Part shown: piece by piece, positions 17,304-26,011 of the stretch
How the letters are laid out: every line of letters starts with the position of its first letter
Position numbering within the stretch: the first letter of the stretch is position 1
Origin: Streptomyces sp. NBC_01465
GTDB taxonomy: Bacteria; Actinomycetota; Actinomycetes; Streptomycetales; Streptomycetaceae
DNA: 64,000 nt
Direction of reading: 5' to 3'
NCBI RefSeq assembly: GCF_036227325.1
Contig: NZ_CP109467.1
Location: 8,432,001 to 8,496,000, forward strand
Position numbers and translations under genes: made by a program
Notes under the pieces: model-generated
Told to the model about the DNA's origin: nothing
The model's database searches: none
Seen by the model: only the letters and a program-made list of their open reading frames with translations

Positions 17304-18721
17304 GGAGCGGGAGGCTCGGGGAAGGCGCGCAGGGCCCGGGTGAAGCACTCCATCGGCGCCCGGGTCAGGCCCGCCCCGATCTGACCGATGCCCGGTTCGC
17401 GATGGGCGATGCCCGTCGTGATCACCGGCTCCACGCCCGTGTCCGTCACCGCCCGCAGATCGATGCCGACCGGGCTGCCCTCGAAGTCCAGCCCGGGCAG
17501 CCGGAGTTCGCGATGGCGGCCCACGGTGATCAGCCCCATCCGCCGGCTGGTGGCCCGCGCCCCCTCCGGTGTGCCTCCGACGAAGCCGACGATCGCGGGC
17601 GCCGCCGCGAGCGCGAAGCCGCCGAGCCCGTACACCTCGGTGATCGCACTGTCGCCGATGTCGGGATTGGCGTCCTCGGGGCCGTAACCGGGGAAGTAGA
17701 GCCCGTCCACTTCGGCCGCGGGTGCCCGGTGCCAGTCGTCGCCCCCGCCACTGACGCGGATGCCGACGTCGACTCCGTTGCGGGCGAACGTCGTCACCAC
17801 CGTCGAGTGCGCCACCCCGTGCCCGGCGGACGTGGCCAGCTTGGCGGCCGCCATGGAGAAGTTGAGGAACCAGTACGTGTTGTCCTGGAGGAAATCCAGC
17901 GCCTCGTGCCCGCCGAGCGCCTCCTGGCGGGCGAGCGCGGGGGCCAGCGCGCGCAGCAGCAGTGCGCTCGCTGCCGTGTTGCGGCTGTGGCACTCGTCGC
18001 CCATCTGCAGCGCCTGCGCCGTCACCGCCCGCAGGTCCACGGGTTCGGGGAGCGAGCGCAGCGCCGCACGCAGGCTCGGCGCGAGGCGCTCGCCCATCCA
18101 GCGCAGCCGGTCCATGACGTCCGCGCCGAGCGCGCCGTAGCGCAGACAGCGGCCGCCGCCCTCGTTGAGATTGCTGTACGCGCGCCGGCCGCTCGCCGCG
18201 TCCTCGACCACCAGCAGCGGCATGGACGGCGAGATGATCCCTGCCATGGGGCCGACCGCGTCGTGGTCGTGGCACGGGGCGAAGGCGATGTCCCCCGAGG
18301 CGGCGAGCCGCTCTGCCTCGGGCGGCGCGGACGCCCATCCCTCCAGGAGTACGGCTCCCACGACCGCGGCCCGCATCGGCCCGCACATCTCCGCCCAGGC
18401 GAGCGGCGGTCCCGCGTGGAGCAGCGCCTTGTCGGGTCCCGCGAGGACGGGCAGCGCATCGCGCGCCGTGACGACATCCGTCCACAGCGGAGTCACGTCC
18501 AGGATGCGCCGCAGGGCCTCGGCGTTGGCGGCCTCCACCAAGGGATGTGCGGTCAACCTGGCGAGTTTCAGGGCTAGTTCGCTGTCGCCTTCGGCGGGCG
18601 GACGCCAGTCGAGTGAGGTGACGCGAGCACCGGCGGCGCGCGGGGGTCCGGCGAACGACTCGAGTCCCACATTGACAAGGTGCGGATCGGCTCCCAGGAG
18701 CAGTCCACCGGCCCGGCTCAC
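17300..18721 (-). CDS. DUF1116 protein (YlbE/AllG-like carbamoyltransferase subunit)
   Basis: A 473-residue protein of the DUF1116/YlbE family. Typical features are PLVEAANAEALRRI near residue 50, AFAPCHDHDAVGPMAGIISPSMPL, NLNEGGGRCLRYGA, GDECHSRNTAASALL, and a C-terminal ITTGIAHREPGIGQIGAG. Together with FdrA it is reported to form oxamate carbamoyltransferase in E. coli, moving a carbamoyl group to phosphate. GTG 18721 overlaps the fdrA stop by 4 bp and its own stop overlaps the DUF2877 start by 4 bp. The family call is secure; the substrate here is open. Confidence 0.92.
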   Translation of the reverse strand: MSRAGGLLLGADPHLVNVGLESFAGPPRAAGARVTSLDWRPPAEGDSELALKLARLTAHPLVEAANAEALRRILDVTPLWTDVVTARDALPVLAGPDKALLHAGPPLAWAEMCGPMRAAVVGAVLLEGWASAPPEAERLAASGDIAFAPCHDHDAVGPMAGIISPSMPLLVVEDAASGRRAYSNLNEGGGRCLRYGALGADVMDRLRWMGERLAPSLRAALRSLPEPVDLRAVTAQALQMGDECHSRNTAASALLLRALAPALARQEALGGHEALDFLQDNTYWFLNFSMAAAKLATSAGHGVAHSTVVTTFARNGVDVGIRVSGGGDDWHRAPAAEVDGLYFPGYGPEDANPDIGDSAITEVYGLGGFALAAAPAIVGFVGGTPEGARATSRRMGLITVGRHRELRLPGLDFEGSPVGIDLRAVTDTGVEPVITTGIAHREPGIGQIGAGLTRAPMECFTRALRAFPEPPAP

Positions 18722-20247
18722 AGAGCGCCTCCGTCGATCTTGGCGAGGATGTCGGCGGCCGTCTCCGCCACCGTCGTACTGCTGTCGAGGACCACGACGC
18801 CCGCCTCCCGCAGTGCCCGTACCTGCCCGTGGAAGTCCTGCGGATCCTCGGGCGTGCCCACGACGAAACCGAGCACCACGGGCGGCGGTGCTCCTGCCGC
18901 GCGGAGTGCGCCGAGCTCGGCCGAGACCACCCGTGCGACCGCGCCCGCGGGATTGTCGGCGCCCCCGTGCCCGAGGACGACGTCGACGACCACGACGGCC
19001 GTCGACGGGTCGCGCAGCGCGGCCGCCAGCCAGGGGGTGCGTACGGCCGGCTCGATCATCGGATGGGGGCGTCCGGCGGTGAAGGCATCGTCGCCCAGGT
19101 CCAGTACGCAGTGCCCGGAGGGCAGTTGGGGCGATGATCCGTGGGTCGCGGTCGTTGCCACTTCGTGCCCGGCGAGGAGCTGCTTCGCTTCGTACGCGAA
19201 CGTCCCGCCGGCGTACAGCGCCCGCAGCCATCTGCGCCCTGCACCGAATCCGGCCGCCGGTGAGGCGGTGTCGGGGGAGTCCTCGCCCGTCACCCCGGCG
19301 GCGGCCCGCGCGGCCTCGCGCAGTGTGCCTGCCGTCCGTACGCCGGGCACGTCCTCGCCGGCTGCGCCCAGGAACGCAGCCACCACGGGCTTCCCCGCTT
19401 CTGCCGCCCGCGCGAGGACAGCGCGAGCCACCTCGGGTGCCGGTGGCTTCGACACCAGCACGATCGTGTCGGTGTCCGGGTCGGCGGCGAGCAGGTCGAG
19501 CGCGTCCAGCATGGAGGTGCCCGCGACCTCCGTGGACAGATCGCGTCCGCCGACCCCGATGATCTGGCTGACCCCGGCGCCGTAGGAGTGCAGCAGGGTG
19601 GAGACCTGCTGAAGTCCCGTTCCGGAGGCGCCGATCAGGCCGATCCGGCCGCGCCGCACGGCGTTGGCGAAGCCGAGCGGTATGCCGTCAAGGAGGGCCG
19701 TCCCGCAGTCGGGGCCCATGACGAGCAGACCGCGTGCGTGGGCCTCCGTCTTGAGGAGCACCTCCTCCGCGACCGGCACGTTGTCGCTGAAGACGAAGAC
19801 GTGCATGCCGCGGCGCAGGGCCTTGAGCGCTTCGGCCGCGGCGTACGGGCCGGGCGTGGAGATGAGCGCGAGCCGGGCGCCTTCGGGCACGGTGGCGAGC
19901 GAGCGAGGTGGCTCGTCGGCCCCCGGGGGCGGTGCCTGGGCGTCGCCGTCCCAGCCCTTTTGGAGCAGCCGGTCCACCTCGGCGAGGGCTTCCTCGATCG
20001 CTCCGGGCGGGCAACGCAGCGCTATCAGCAGGTCGTTGGGGCGGGCGCGTGCACCTTCGTCGGCGAGCAGCCCCGCGTCGGCGAGGATCCGCCGGTTGGC
20101 CGGAGTGCCCATGACGAGGCTGGCGGCCTCGACGTGGGGGAATGCGGTCAGCGCGCCGGAGATGCGCATGAGAGCGACGGAGTCCACGTAGGTGTTGGGC
20201 CGTACGGCATTGACGGGGGCCGGGGTTTTCAGCGCGGGTTCCACCAT
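18718..20247 (-). CDS. fdrA: FdrA-like protein (succinyl-CoA-synthetase fold carbamoyltransferase subunit)
   Basis: A 509-residue protein with two succinyl-CoA-synthetase-like parts. Visible segments are YVDSVALMRISG at the start, VMGPDCGTALLDGIPLGFAN, IGLIGASGTGLQQVSTLL, and IGVGGRDLSTEVAGTSMLDAL with an acidic DTDTIVLVSKPP strand. This is the FdrA/AllF pattern; acyl-CoA-synthetase relatives use a phosphorylated intermediate. It is the first gene of the coupled fdrA-DUF1116-DUF2877 operon, transcribed away from the NCS1 permease gene. In E. coli the set makes carbamoyl phosphate from a carbamoylated amide, feeding carbamate kinase; the same kinase type is encoded at 12.3 kb. Confidence 0.92.
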   Translation of the reverse strand: MVEPALKTPAPVNAVRPNTYVDSVALMRISGALTAFPHVEAASLVMGTPANRRILADAGLLADEGARARPNDLLIALRCPPGAIEEALAEVDRLLQKGWDGDAQAPPPGADEPPRSLATVPEGARLALISTPGPYAAAEALKALRRGMHVFVFSDNVPVAEEVLLKTEAHARGLLVMGPDCGTALLDGIPLGFANAVRRGRIGLIGASGTGLQQVSTLLHSYGAGVSQIIGVGGRDLSTEVAGTSMLDALDLLAADPDTDTIVLVSKPPAPEVARAVLARAAEAGKPVVAAFLGAAGEDVPGVRTAGTLREAARAAAGVTGEDSPDTASPAAGFGAGRRWLRALYAGGTFAYEAKQLLAGHEVATTATHGSSPQLPSGHCVLDLGDDAFTAGRPHPMIEPAVRTPWLAAALRDPSTAVVVVDVVLGHGGADNPAGAVARVVSAELGALRAAGAPPPVVLGFVVGTPEDPQDFHGQVRALREAGVVVLDSSTTVAETAADILAKIDGGAL

Positions 20248-20511
20248 GCGGCGAGCCTACGAGCGGACCCCCCACCCGCGTCTTGGTGCGCAGCTGCCAG
20301 TATCCGGCGGCCCTATGCAGGTACCTGCTGACAGTGACGCGGGACCGCTCAGCGACCAGCCTGCCGTCACACGCACCATCAGGGCGTACGGCGCACGACG
20401 CGGTGCACCGACCGCGCGGTCCCCTGTTACGTCCCACGCCCTCCGACGTAACAAGTGCCGCCTAGCGTCCCGGCATTGTCATTGGTATACCACTGTCCTC
20501 CGGGAGTTTCC
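20248..20511. promoter_or_regulatory. Divergent control region between fdrA operon and NCS1 permease
   Basis: This region must hold both promoters. It contains an 8-bp inverted repeat GTTACGTC/GACGTAAC (20426-20433 and 20445-20452, spacer 11) and a TTGGTATACCA palindrome (20482-20492) just before the permease ribosome-binding site. The two motifs may bind different regulators, for example PucR and GntR; this is an inference. Confidence 0.6.
20482..20492. promoter_or_regulatory. GntR-type operator A (TTGGTATACCA)
   Basis: Palindrome TGGTATACCA at 20483-20492, about 20 bases before the permease GTG start. It recurs at four other promoter positions between here and the gntR gene at 27.7 kb, which makes it a likely operator of that regulator. 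Confidence 0.7.
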
Positions 20512-21855
20512 GTGACCTCCAATCGAACCGAGAGCCGGCCCGCGCCGGCCGCCGGCACCGCTGTCGACCTGGGAGAGGAGTACGAGCACGAGCCGGTTCC
20601 CCTGCATGCCCGCAAGAGCCTGCTGTCGGTCTGCTCCGTCTGGTTCGGCTTCCCGATGAACCTCGGCAACGCCGTCTTCGGCGGCGTCATCGTCTACAAC
20701 CTGGGATTCCTCACCGGCGCCGCGGCGATCGTCCTCGGCAACCTTGTCCTGTTCGGCTACGTCGGCGCCCTCAGCTGGCTGGCCGGTCGCACCGGCGAGA
20801 ACTTCACCCAGCAGACGGCGCGCACCTTCGGCACCCTCGGCGCCCGCCTGCCGGCCGCTTTCCTCTCCACGGTCGTCATCGGCTGGTACTCCTTCCAGAT
20901 CGGACTGTCCGGCACCAACCTCCAACAGGCCCTCGGCTGGGCGACGTTGTGGGGTGCGCTCGCGGGCGGCGTCTTCTTCGTCGTACTGACCGTCGTCGGT
21001 ATCCGCGCCCTGTCCTTCCTCGGTATGGTCGCCACCCCGCTGTTCGTCGTGCTGGCCGCCGTCGCCCTTGGATACGGACTCGGCGACGCGTCCCTGGGGT
21101 CCGCCCTGTCCTACGACGGCCCCGGCGCCGCCATGTCGTTCGGCGCCGCCATGAGCATCGTCATCGCCGGGTTCTCCGACTCGGGGACGATGACCGCGGA
21201 CTTCACCCGGTGGGCGAAGACCGGGCGGGCCGGGGTGATCGCCACCTTCTGCGCGTTTCCCTTCGCCAACTGCGTCTCCTTCCTGGTCGGCGGGCTCGTC
21301 GTCGCCGTCGGCGGAGCAGACGACCCCGGCAACAACGGCGGCGGATTCCTCGGCCTGCTGATGGGACACGGCCCGCTGCTCACCACGTGCGCCGTCGTCC
21401 TCGTCTTCGTCAACCTCGGCTCGGTCGCCTCCCACTGCCTCTACAACGCGGCCGTCGGCTGGTCCGCGCTGACCCCCGCACGGATGCGCCCGCTCGCCCT
21501 GGTGCTCGGCGCCGTCGGACTGGTCGCCGCGCTGACCGGAATCTGGGCGCACTTCGTGGACTGGCTCAACCTGCTCGGCATCTTCGTCCCGCCGATCGGC
21601 GCGGTCCTCATCACCGATCAGGTGCTGCTGCGCCGCCGCACCGCGACCCGCCCCGCTGCCGCGTACCGGCTGCCCGCCCTCATCTGCTGGGCCCTCGGCG
21701 CGGGCGCTGCGACGGCCACGCACTATCTGCTGCCCGGCGCGGTCGACGCGCTGGTCGGGATCGTCGTGGCGGCGTGTGCGTACGCGGCCATGGACCGCAC
21801 CCTGCGCCCGGCCGCCCCGGGGACGGACCCGGTACGGACCACCGTCCGCGCCTGA
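20512..21855 (+). CDS. NCS1-family nucleobase (cytosine-type) permease
   Basis: A 447-residue membrane protein with about 12 transmembrane helices and CodB-like features: SVWFGFPMNLGNAVFGG in the first helix, GWYSFQIGLSG, FSDSGTMTADFTRWAK, and IFVPPIGAVLITDQ near the end. Members import cytosine, purines, hydantoins or allantoin with cations. GTG 20512 has GGGAG 5 bases upstream and a GntR-type operator just before it. It is followed 34 bp later by the amidase gene. Co-location with amidohydrolases indicates uptake of the heterocycle degraded by this cluster. Confidence 0.92.
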   Translation: MTSNRTESRPAPAAGTAVDLGEEYEHEPVPLHARKSLLSVCSVWFGFPMNLGNAVFGGVIVYNLGFLTGAAAIVLGNLVLFGYVGALSWLAGRTGENFTQQTARTFGTLGARLPAAFLSTVVIGWYSFQIGLSGTNLQQALGWATLWGALAGGVFFVVLTVVGIRALSFLGMVATPLFVVLAAVALGYGLGDASLGSALSYDGPGAAMSFGAAMSIVIAGFSDSGTMTADFTRWAKTGRAGVIATFCAFPFANCVSFLVGGLVVAVGGADDPGNNGGGFLGLLMGHGPLLTTCAVVLVFVNLGSVASHCLYNAAVGWSALTPARMRPLALVLGAVGLVAALTGIWAHFVDWLNLLGIFVPPIGAVLITDQVLLRRRTATRPAAAYRLPALICWALGAGAATATHYLLPGAVDALVGIVVAACAYAAMDRTLRPAAPGTDPVRTTVRA

Positions 21856-21889
21856 GCCGTACGAGATTCGACGACCGAGGAGCTGCCTG

Positions 21890-23341
21890 ATGGACCAAGC
21901 CGCCCGAGACGAGATCTGCCGCCTTCCCGCCACCGAACTGGCCGCCAGGATCGGCACGTCCGAGATCTCTCCCGTCGAGGTCACCGACGCCGTACTGGAG
22001 CGGATGGCCGCCCTGGACGGCGCCCTCGGCGCCTACTGCACCCCCACGCCCGACCTCGCCCGTGCGCAGGCCCGCGCCGTCGCCGACCGGCTCGCCCGCG
22101 GCGAGGAGGTCGGCCCTCTCGCCGGTGTGCCGATCGGGGTGAAGGACCTCATCACCACCCAGGGCATCCGCACCACGTCAGGATCCCCGGCCTACGAGGA
22201 CTTCGTACCGGACGAGGACGACATCGTGGTCGAACGGGCCGTCGCCGCCGGGGCGGTGGTCCTCGGCAAGACCAACGCCTCGGAGTTCGGCTACAGCGCG
22301 ACCGGCCACAACCCGCTCTTCCCTGCCACCCGCAACCCGTGGAACACCGCTCTGACCCCTGGTGGTTCCAGCGCCGGTTCGGCCGCCGCGGTCGCGGCCG
22401 GACTCGGCCCCGTCGCGCTCGGATCCGACGGCGGCGGGTCGATCCGCGTGCCCGCCGCGCACAGCGGGCTCGTCGGCTTCAAGGCGTCCATGGGGCGGGT
22501 ACCGGTGTGGCCGGGCTGCCGCGACGAGCGGTATCCGGGCGTCTCGGGCTGGGAGTCCCTGGAGCACCTCGGCCCGCTCACCCGCACGGTCGCCGACACC
22601 GCGCTGATGCTGTCGGTGCTGGCCGGACCCGACCCGCGCGACCGGCACTCCATCCCGTGCGGCGACGTCGACTGGGTCCTGGCGGCGCAGCCCGGGGACA
22701 TCGCGGGCCTGCGCGTCGCCTACAGCGCGGACCTCGGCTATCTGCCCGTCCACCCCGAAGTGCGCCGCGTCGTGGGTGCTGCCGTACGCACCCTGGAGTC
22801 CGATCTCGGCTGCCACGTCGAGGCCGCAGACCCCGGCTGGAAGGACCCCGGCGAGGCGTTCGCCGCCCTCATCGCGGCCGAGACGGATCTGACGGGAATG
22901 CGTCGTCTGATCGGCATCCACGGGGAGCGCATGTCCCCGCACCTCGTCGAGATGATGCAACTCCCGTGGACCGCCGAGCAGTTCACGGACGCCAACATGG
23001 TCCGCAAGGCAGTCGTGAACCGTATGGCCCGCTTCATGGCGGACTACGACGTCCTCGTCACCCCCACCACCGCCGTGCCGCCGTTCCCCGTCGGCATCCA
23101 GGGGCCGACCGTGATCGACGGCCGCACCGTCGCCGACACGGCCTGGACGGGCTTCACCTTCCCGCAGAACCTCACCGGGCAGCCCGCGATCAGCGTCCCC
23201 GCCGGTTTCACCGTCGACGGGCTGCCGGTCGGCCTCCAGATCACCGGCCGGCACCTCGCCGATGCGCAGGTGCTGCGGGTCGCCGCGGCCTTCGAGCGGG
23301 CGGCGCCGTGGGCGGGGCACTGGCCGGCCGACCCCGTATAA
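21890..23341 (+). CDS. Amidase (amidase-signature family)
   Basis: A 483-residue hydrolase with the Ser-cisSer-Lys triad. Lys is at residue 85 in GVKDL, cis-Ser lies in PGGSSAGSAAAVAAG, and the nucleophile is Ser184 in SDGGGSIRVPA. GatA/AtzF-type enzymes hydrolyse amides, allophanate or carbamoyl amides. ATG 21890 has GAGGAG 7 bases upstream. It is in the same transcription unit as the NCS1 permease, so it probably acts early on the imported compound. No C-terminal allophanate hydrolase domain is present, so a simple amide or ureide substrate is more likely than allophanate. Confidence 0.92.
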   Translation: MDQAARDEICRLPATELAARIGTSEISPVEVTDAVLERMAALDGALGAYCTPTPDLARAQARAVADRLARGEEVGPLAGVPIGVKDLITTQGIRTTSGSPAYEDFVPDEDDIVVERAVAAGAVVLGKTNASEFGYSATGHNPLFPATRNPWNTALTPGGSSAGSAAAVAAGLGPVALGSDGGGSIRVPAAHSGLVGFKASMGRVPVWPGCRDERYPGVSGWESLEHLGPLTRTVADTALMLSVLAGPDPRDRHSIPCGDVDWVLAAQPGDIAGLRVAYSADLGYLPVHPEVRRVVGAAVRTLESDLGCHVEAADPGWKDPGEAFAALIAAETDLTGMRRLIGIHGERMSPHLVEMMQLPWTAEQFTDANMVRKAVVNRMARFMADYDVLVTPTTAVPPFPVGIQGPTVIDGRTVADTAWTGFTFPQNLTGQPAISVPAGFTVDGLPVGLQITGRHLADAQVLRVAAAFERAAPWAGHWPADPV

Positions 23342-23546
23342 CCCAATCTGGTATACCAATCGCGAACTGGTAACGATCCTTCCGTTTGTGTGGGCGCCCA
23401 ACGCTCCTATTTGTGCGGGAAATTAGGGCAAACACCTCCAGGTCGACGCCGGTGTCCAACTGGTGAAACCTTCATTCGGTATACCGTCCGACAGGTGCGA
23501 CCCAACCGGGCGTCACTCCCGCCGTACCTGAAGGAGGTGTGGTCCC
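23342..23546. promoter_or_regulatory. Promoter region with two GntR-type operators (B and C)
   Basis: TGGTATACCA at 23349-23358 begins 7 bp after the amidase stop and CGGTATACCG at 23477-23486 lies about 60 bases before the lipoprotein start. Both share the GGTATACC core of operator A. A strong AAGGAGGTG (23531-23539) precedes GTG 23547. The control region of an ABC transport operon is therefore intact although most of that operon is missing. Confidence 0.7.
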
Positions 23547-23715
23547 GTGCGTCACCTACCCGCTGTGCTCGCGGCGGCCGCATTGCTGACGTTCGCCACC
23601 GGATGCGGCTCGCTGTCGCCACCCGGTCCGTCCGGCCCTGCGCACCGCGTCCGGCACCCACCTGATCGCTTGCCACCACCCAGCGTCCCCCGCCTCCGAG
23701 GAGGAAGCCCGATGA
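23547..23715 (+). pseudogene. Remnant of ABC-transport operon: substrate-binding lipoprotein start joined to DppD end
   Basis: From GTG 23547 the first frame gives a complete lipoprotein signal (RHLPAVLAAAALLTFATGC, lipobox ATGC), as expected for a peptide-type substrate-binding protein, but no binding domain follows. In another frame, bases of about 23615-23715 encode RPALRTASGTHLIACHHP and a short acidic tail ending at TGA 23713-23715. This is the usual C-terminus of a DppD/OppD ATPase, and its stop overlaps the ATG of the following DppF-like gene. The simplest reading is one deletion of roughly 4 kb that removed the lipoprotein body, two permeases and most of DppD. The lipoprotein frame also runs without a stop into the ATPase, so a fusion protein could be made. 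Confidence 0.7.
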
Positions 23716-24779
23716 CCGGCACCGACACCGCAGCACCTGTCACCCCGGTCCTCGACGTACGAGACCTGAAGCGGCACTTCCCCTCGGCCGGCGGTTCGGT
23801 CCGCGCCGTGGACGGTGTCTCGCTGACGATCGGTCCCGGCGAGGTCGTGGGGCTTGTCGGCGAGTCCGGCAGCGGCAAGTCCACCGTGGGCCGCTGCGTG
23901 GTCCGCCTCGACCAGCCGACCGGCGGCGAGGTCGTGATCGACGGTACGGACGTGACGGCGCCCTCCGCCCGCGCGATGCGACCCCTGCGCAAGAAGGTCC
24001 ACCTGGTCTTCCAGGACCCGTCGTCGTCGCTCAACCCGCGCATGACGATCCGTCAGATCATCGCGGAGCCCCTGCGGTTGCACGGTCTGGCCACCCGCGC
24101 CGAGGCCTCACGGCGCGTCGACGAGCTCCTCGGCCAGGTGGGGCTGCGCCCCGAGCTCGCGGACCGCAATCCGCACCAGCTCTCCGGCGGCCAGCGCCAG
24201 CGTGTCTCCATCGCGCGCGCCCTGTCCGTCGAGCCGGCCCTGCTCGTCGCGGACGAGCCGACGTCGGCGCTCGACGTCTCGGTGCAGTCCTCCGTGCTCA
24301 ACCTGCTGGCCGACCTGCAGCGTGAGCGTGGCTTCGGCTGCCTGTTCATCACGCACGACCTGGCCGCCGTGGAGTACCTCGCCGACCGGATCGCCGTGAT
24401 GTACCTGGGCCGCATCGTCGAACAGGCCCCGGCCCTGGAGCTGTTCGCCGACCCGAAGCACCCGTACACCCAGGCCCTGCTCTCCGCGGCACCAATACCG
24501 GACCCCGCCGAGCAGCACGGGCGCGGCCGGATCGTGCTCAGCGGCGACTTCCCGAGCCCGCTCGACCCGCCGCCGGGCTGCCACTTCCACACCAGGTGCC
24601 CACTCGCCACGGACCGCTGCCGTACGGAGGTGCCCGCGCTGCGTACGCTGCCGGCGGCCGAACCCGGCGGAGCTCCGCGCCAGGTCGCCTGCCACCGGGT
24701 CGCGGAGGACGGCACAGCGCCCGACGCGCACAGGGCCTTCAGCGTTGCGGGTGAGAGTCAGCCGACCAGCTGGAGCTGA
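23712..24779 (+). CDS. ABC transporter ATP-binding protein, DppF/OppF type (orphan)
   Basis: A 355-residue ATPase. Walker A is VGESGSGKSTVGR, the Q-loop is VFQDPSSSLNPRM, the signature is QLSGGQRQRVSIARAL, and Walker B is LLVADEPTSALD. The C-terminal oligopeptide/dipeptide domain has the CHFHTRCPLATDRCR iron-sulphur-like cysteine pattern. ATG 23712 has GAGGAGGAA upstream. Normally it pairs with a DppD ATPase, two permeases and a binding protein; here these are absent or reduced to scraps just upstream, so the protein probably has no local transporter. Its last 22 bp overlap the convergent amidohydrolase gene. Confidence 0.9.
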   Translation: MTGTDTAAPVTPVLDVRDLKRHFPSAGGSVRAVDGVSLTIGPGEVVGLVGESGSGKSTVGRCVVRLDQPTGGEVVIDGTDVTAPSARAMRPLRKKVHLVFQDPSSSLNPRMTIRQIIAEPLRLHGLATRAEASRRVDELLGQVGLRPELADRNPHQLSGGQRQRVSIARALSVEPALLVADEPTSALDVSVQSSVLNLLADLQRERGFGCLFITHDLAAVEYLADRIAVMYLGRIVEQAPALELFADPKHPYTQALLSAAPIPDPAEQHGRGRIVLSGDFPSPLDPPPGCHFHTRCPLATDRCRTEVPALRTLPAAEPGGAPRQVACHRVAEDGTAPDAHRAFSVAGESQPTSWS

Positions 24780-25966
24780 TCCGCGACGACGCGGCCCGCG
24801 TGGATGACCGTACGGTCGACCCCGCGGTCCATCACTGCCGAAGCGACCGTGTCGCCGTCCACCAGGACGAGGTCGGCGGCGTCGCCGACGTCCACGCTTG
24901 GACGGTCGGCGGTCGACGTCAGCCGCTGCAGCGACGGGTCGAGGATCGCGGCGCCACCGCGGCTCGCGACGGCCCAGCAGTGCTCGATCAGCTCGTCCGG
25001 GCGATAGCGGTTGGTGAACGCAAGCTGCCACGTGCGGTCGAGCATGTCGCCGTTGCCGTACGGCGACCAGTAGTCGCGCTGTCCGTCCTCGCCGAGACCC
25101 ACGCGGACGCCCGCCCGGGTCAGGTCGGCGAGCGGCAGGGCGTTGGCCTGCTGGGACGGTGCGATGGTGGCCATCGACACGTCCAACTCGGCGAACTCCT
25201 CGATGAGCCTGCGCGTGGTGGCCTCGTTGACGGTGCCGAGCTCGTAGGCGTGCGACAGCGTCACCTTGCCCTGCATGCCCAGCGCACGGGTGCGCTCCAG
25301 GACGAGGTCGGTGCTGAACACCCCGAGATGGCCCGGCTCGTGCAGGTGGATGTCGACCGGAGCCTGGTGGCGCTCCGCGAGCGCGAAGACGATGTCGAGA
25401 TGCCGGACCGGGTCGCGGTCGAGGGTGCAGGGGTCGATCCCGCCGACGACCGCAGCACCGGAGGCGAGCGCCTGGTCCATCAGCTCGGGGACGCCCTTCT
25501 CCAGCAGCAGCCCGGCCTGCGGGAACGCGATGATCTCGACGTCCGCACGGTCCTTGTGGGCCTCCTTGGCGGCCAGGACGCCCTCGAAGCGCTCGAGGCC
25601 CGAGTCCGCGTCGATCTGCGCGTAGCTGCGCACCCGCGTGGTGCCGCGCTCGATCATGCGGCCCAGCAGGGAGGTGGTGCGCTCGGCGACCGGCGGGTCC
25701 TCGCGCCAGTGCTCGCGGTCGTTCATCGTCAGCCCCCACACACCCGGCTTGCCGGTGTGCGGGCGGAAGGGCAGACCGATGCGGTTGGAGTCCAGGTGGC
25801 AGTGGACGTCCGAGAAGGACGGCATGGCGAGACGGCCGCGGCCCTCGACCACGGTGCCCTCGTAGGCGCGCGACGGGTCGTGCGGCTGTACGGAGGCGAT
25901 GTTGCCGTCCTGCACCTCGATGTCGGAGGCCTGTCCTCCCCAGGGGCGGACGTTCCTGATGAGCAT
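24758..25966 (-). CDS. Amidohydrolase, cytosine-deaminase/cyclic-amide type
   Basis: A 402-residue metal-dependent hydrolase. HCHLD holds the first metal ligands (His 55 and 57), DIHLHEPG and LSHAYELG carry the next ligands, and GEDGQRDYWSPYGNGDML holds the Asp ligand. The pattern is that of CodA-like deaminases acting on pyrimidine or triazine-type rings. ATG 25966 has AGGAG 9 bases upstream. It follows the 26-kb amidohydrolase by 45 bp on the same strand, so both should be driven from the operator-bearing region at 27.5 kb. Confidence 0.9.
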   Translation of the reverse strand: MLIRNVRPWGGQASDIEVQDGNIASVQPHDPSRAYEGTVVEGRGRLAMPSFSDVHCHLDSNRIGLPFRPHTGKPGVWGLTMNDREHWREDPPVAERTTSLLGRMIERGTTRVRSYAQIDADSGLERFEGVLAAKEAHKDRADVEIIAFPQAGLLLEKGVPELMDQALASGAAVVGGIDPCTLDRDPVRHLDIVFALAERHQAPVDIHLHEPGHLGVFSTDLVLERTRALGMQGKVTLSHAYELGTVNEATTRRLIEEFAELDVSMATIAPSQQANALPLADLTRAGVRVGLGEDGQRDYWSPYGNGDMLDRTWQLAFTNRYRPDELIEHCWAVASRGGAAILDPSLQRLTSTADRPSVDVGDAADLVLVDGDTVASAVMDRGVDRTVIHAGRVVADQLQLVG

Positions 25967-26011
25967 GAGTGGTGGCTCCTTGTGCTGGGTGTCGTTACGA
26001 TGCCGCGGCCG

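Noticed and set aside
23547..24779. A genuine lipoprotein-ATPase fusion protein
   Set aside because: The segment between the lipobox and the ATPase encodes a DppD tail in another frame, and the ATPase has its own strong ribosome-binding site and ATG; a deletion is the simpler explanation.
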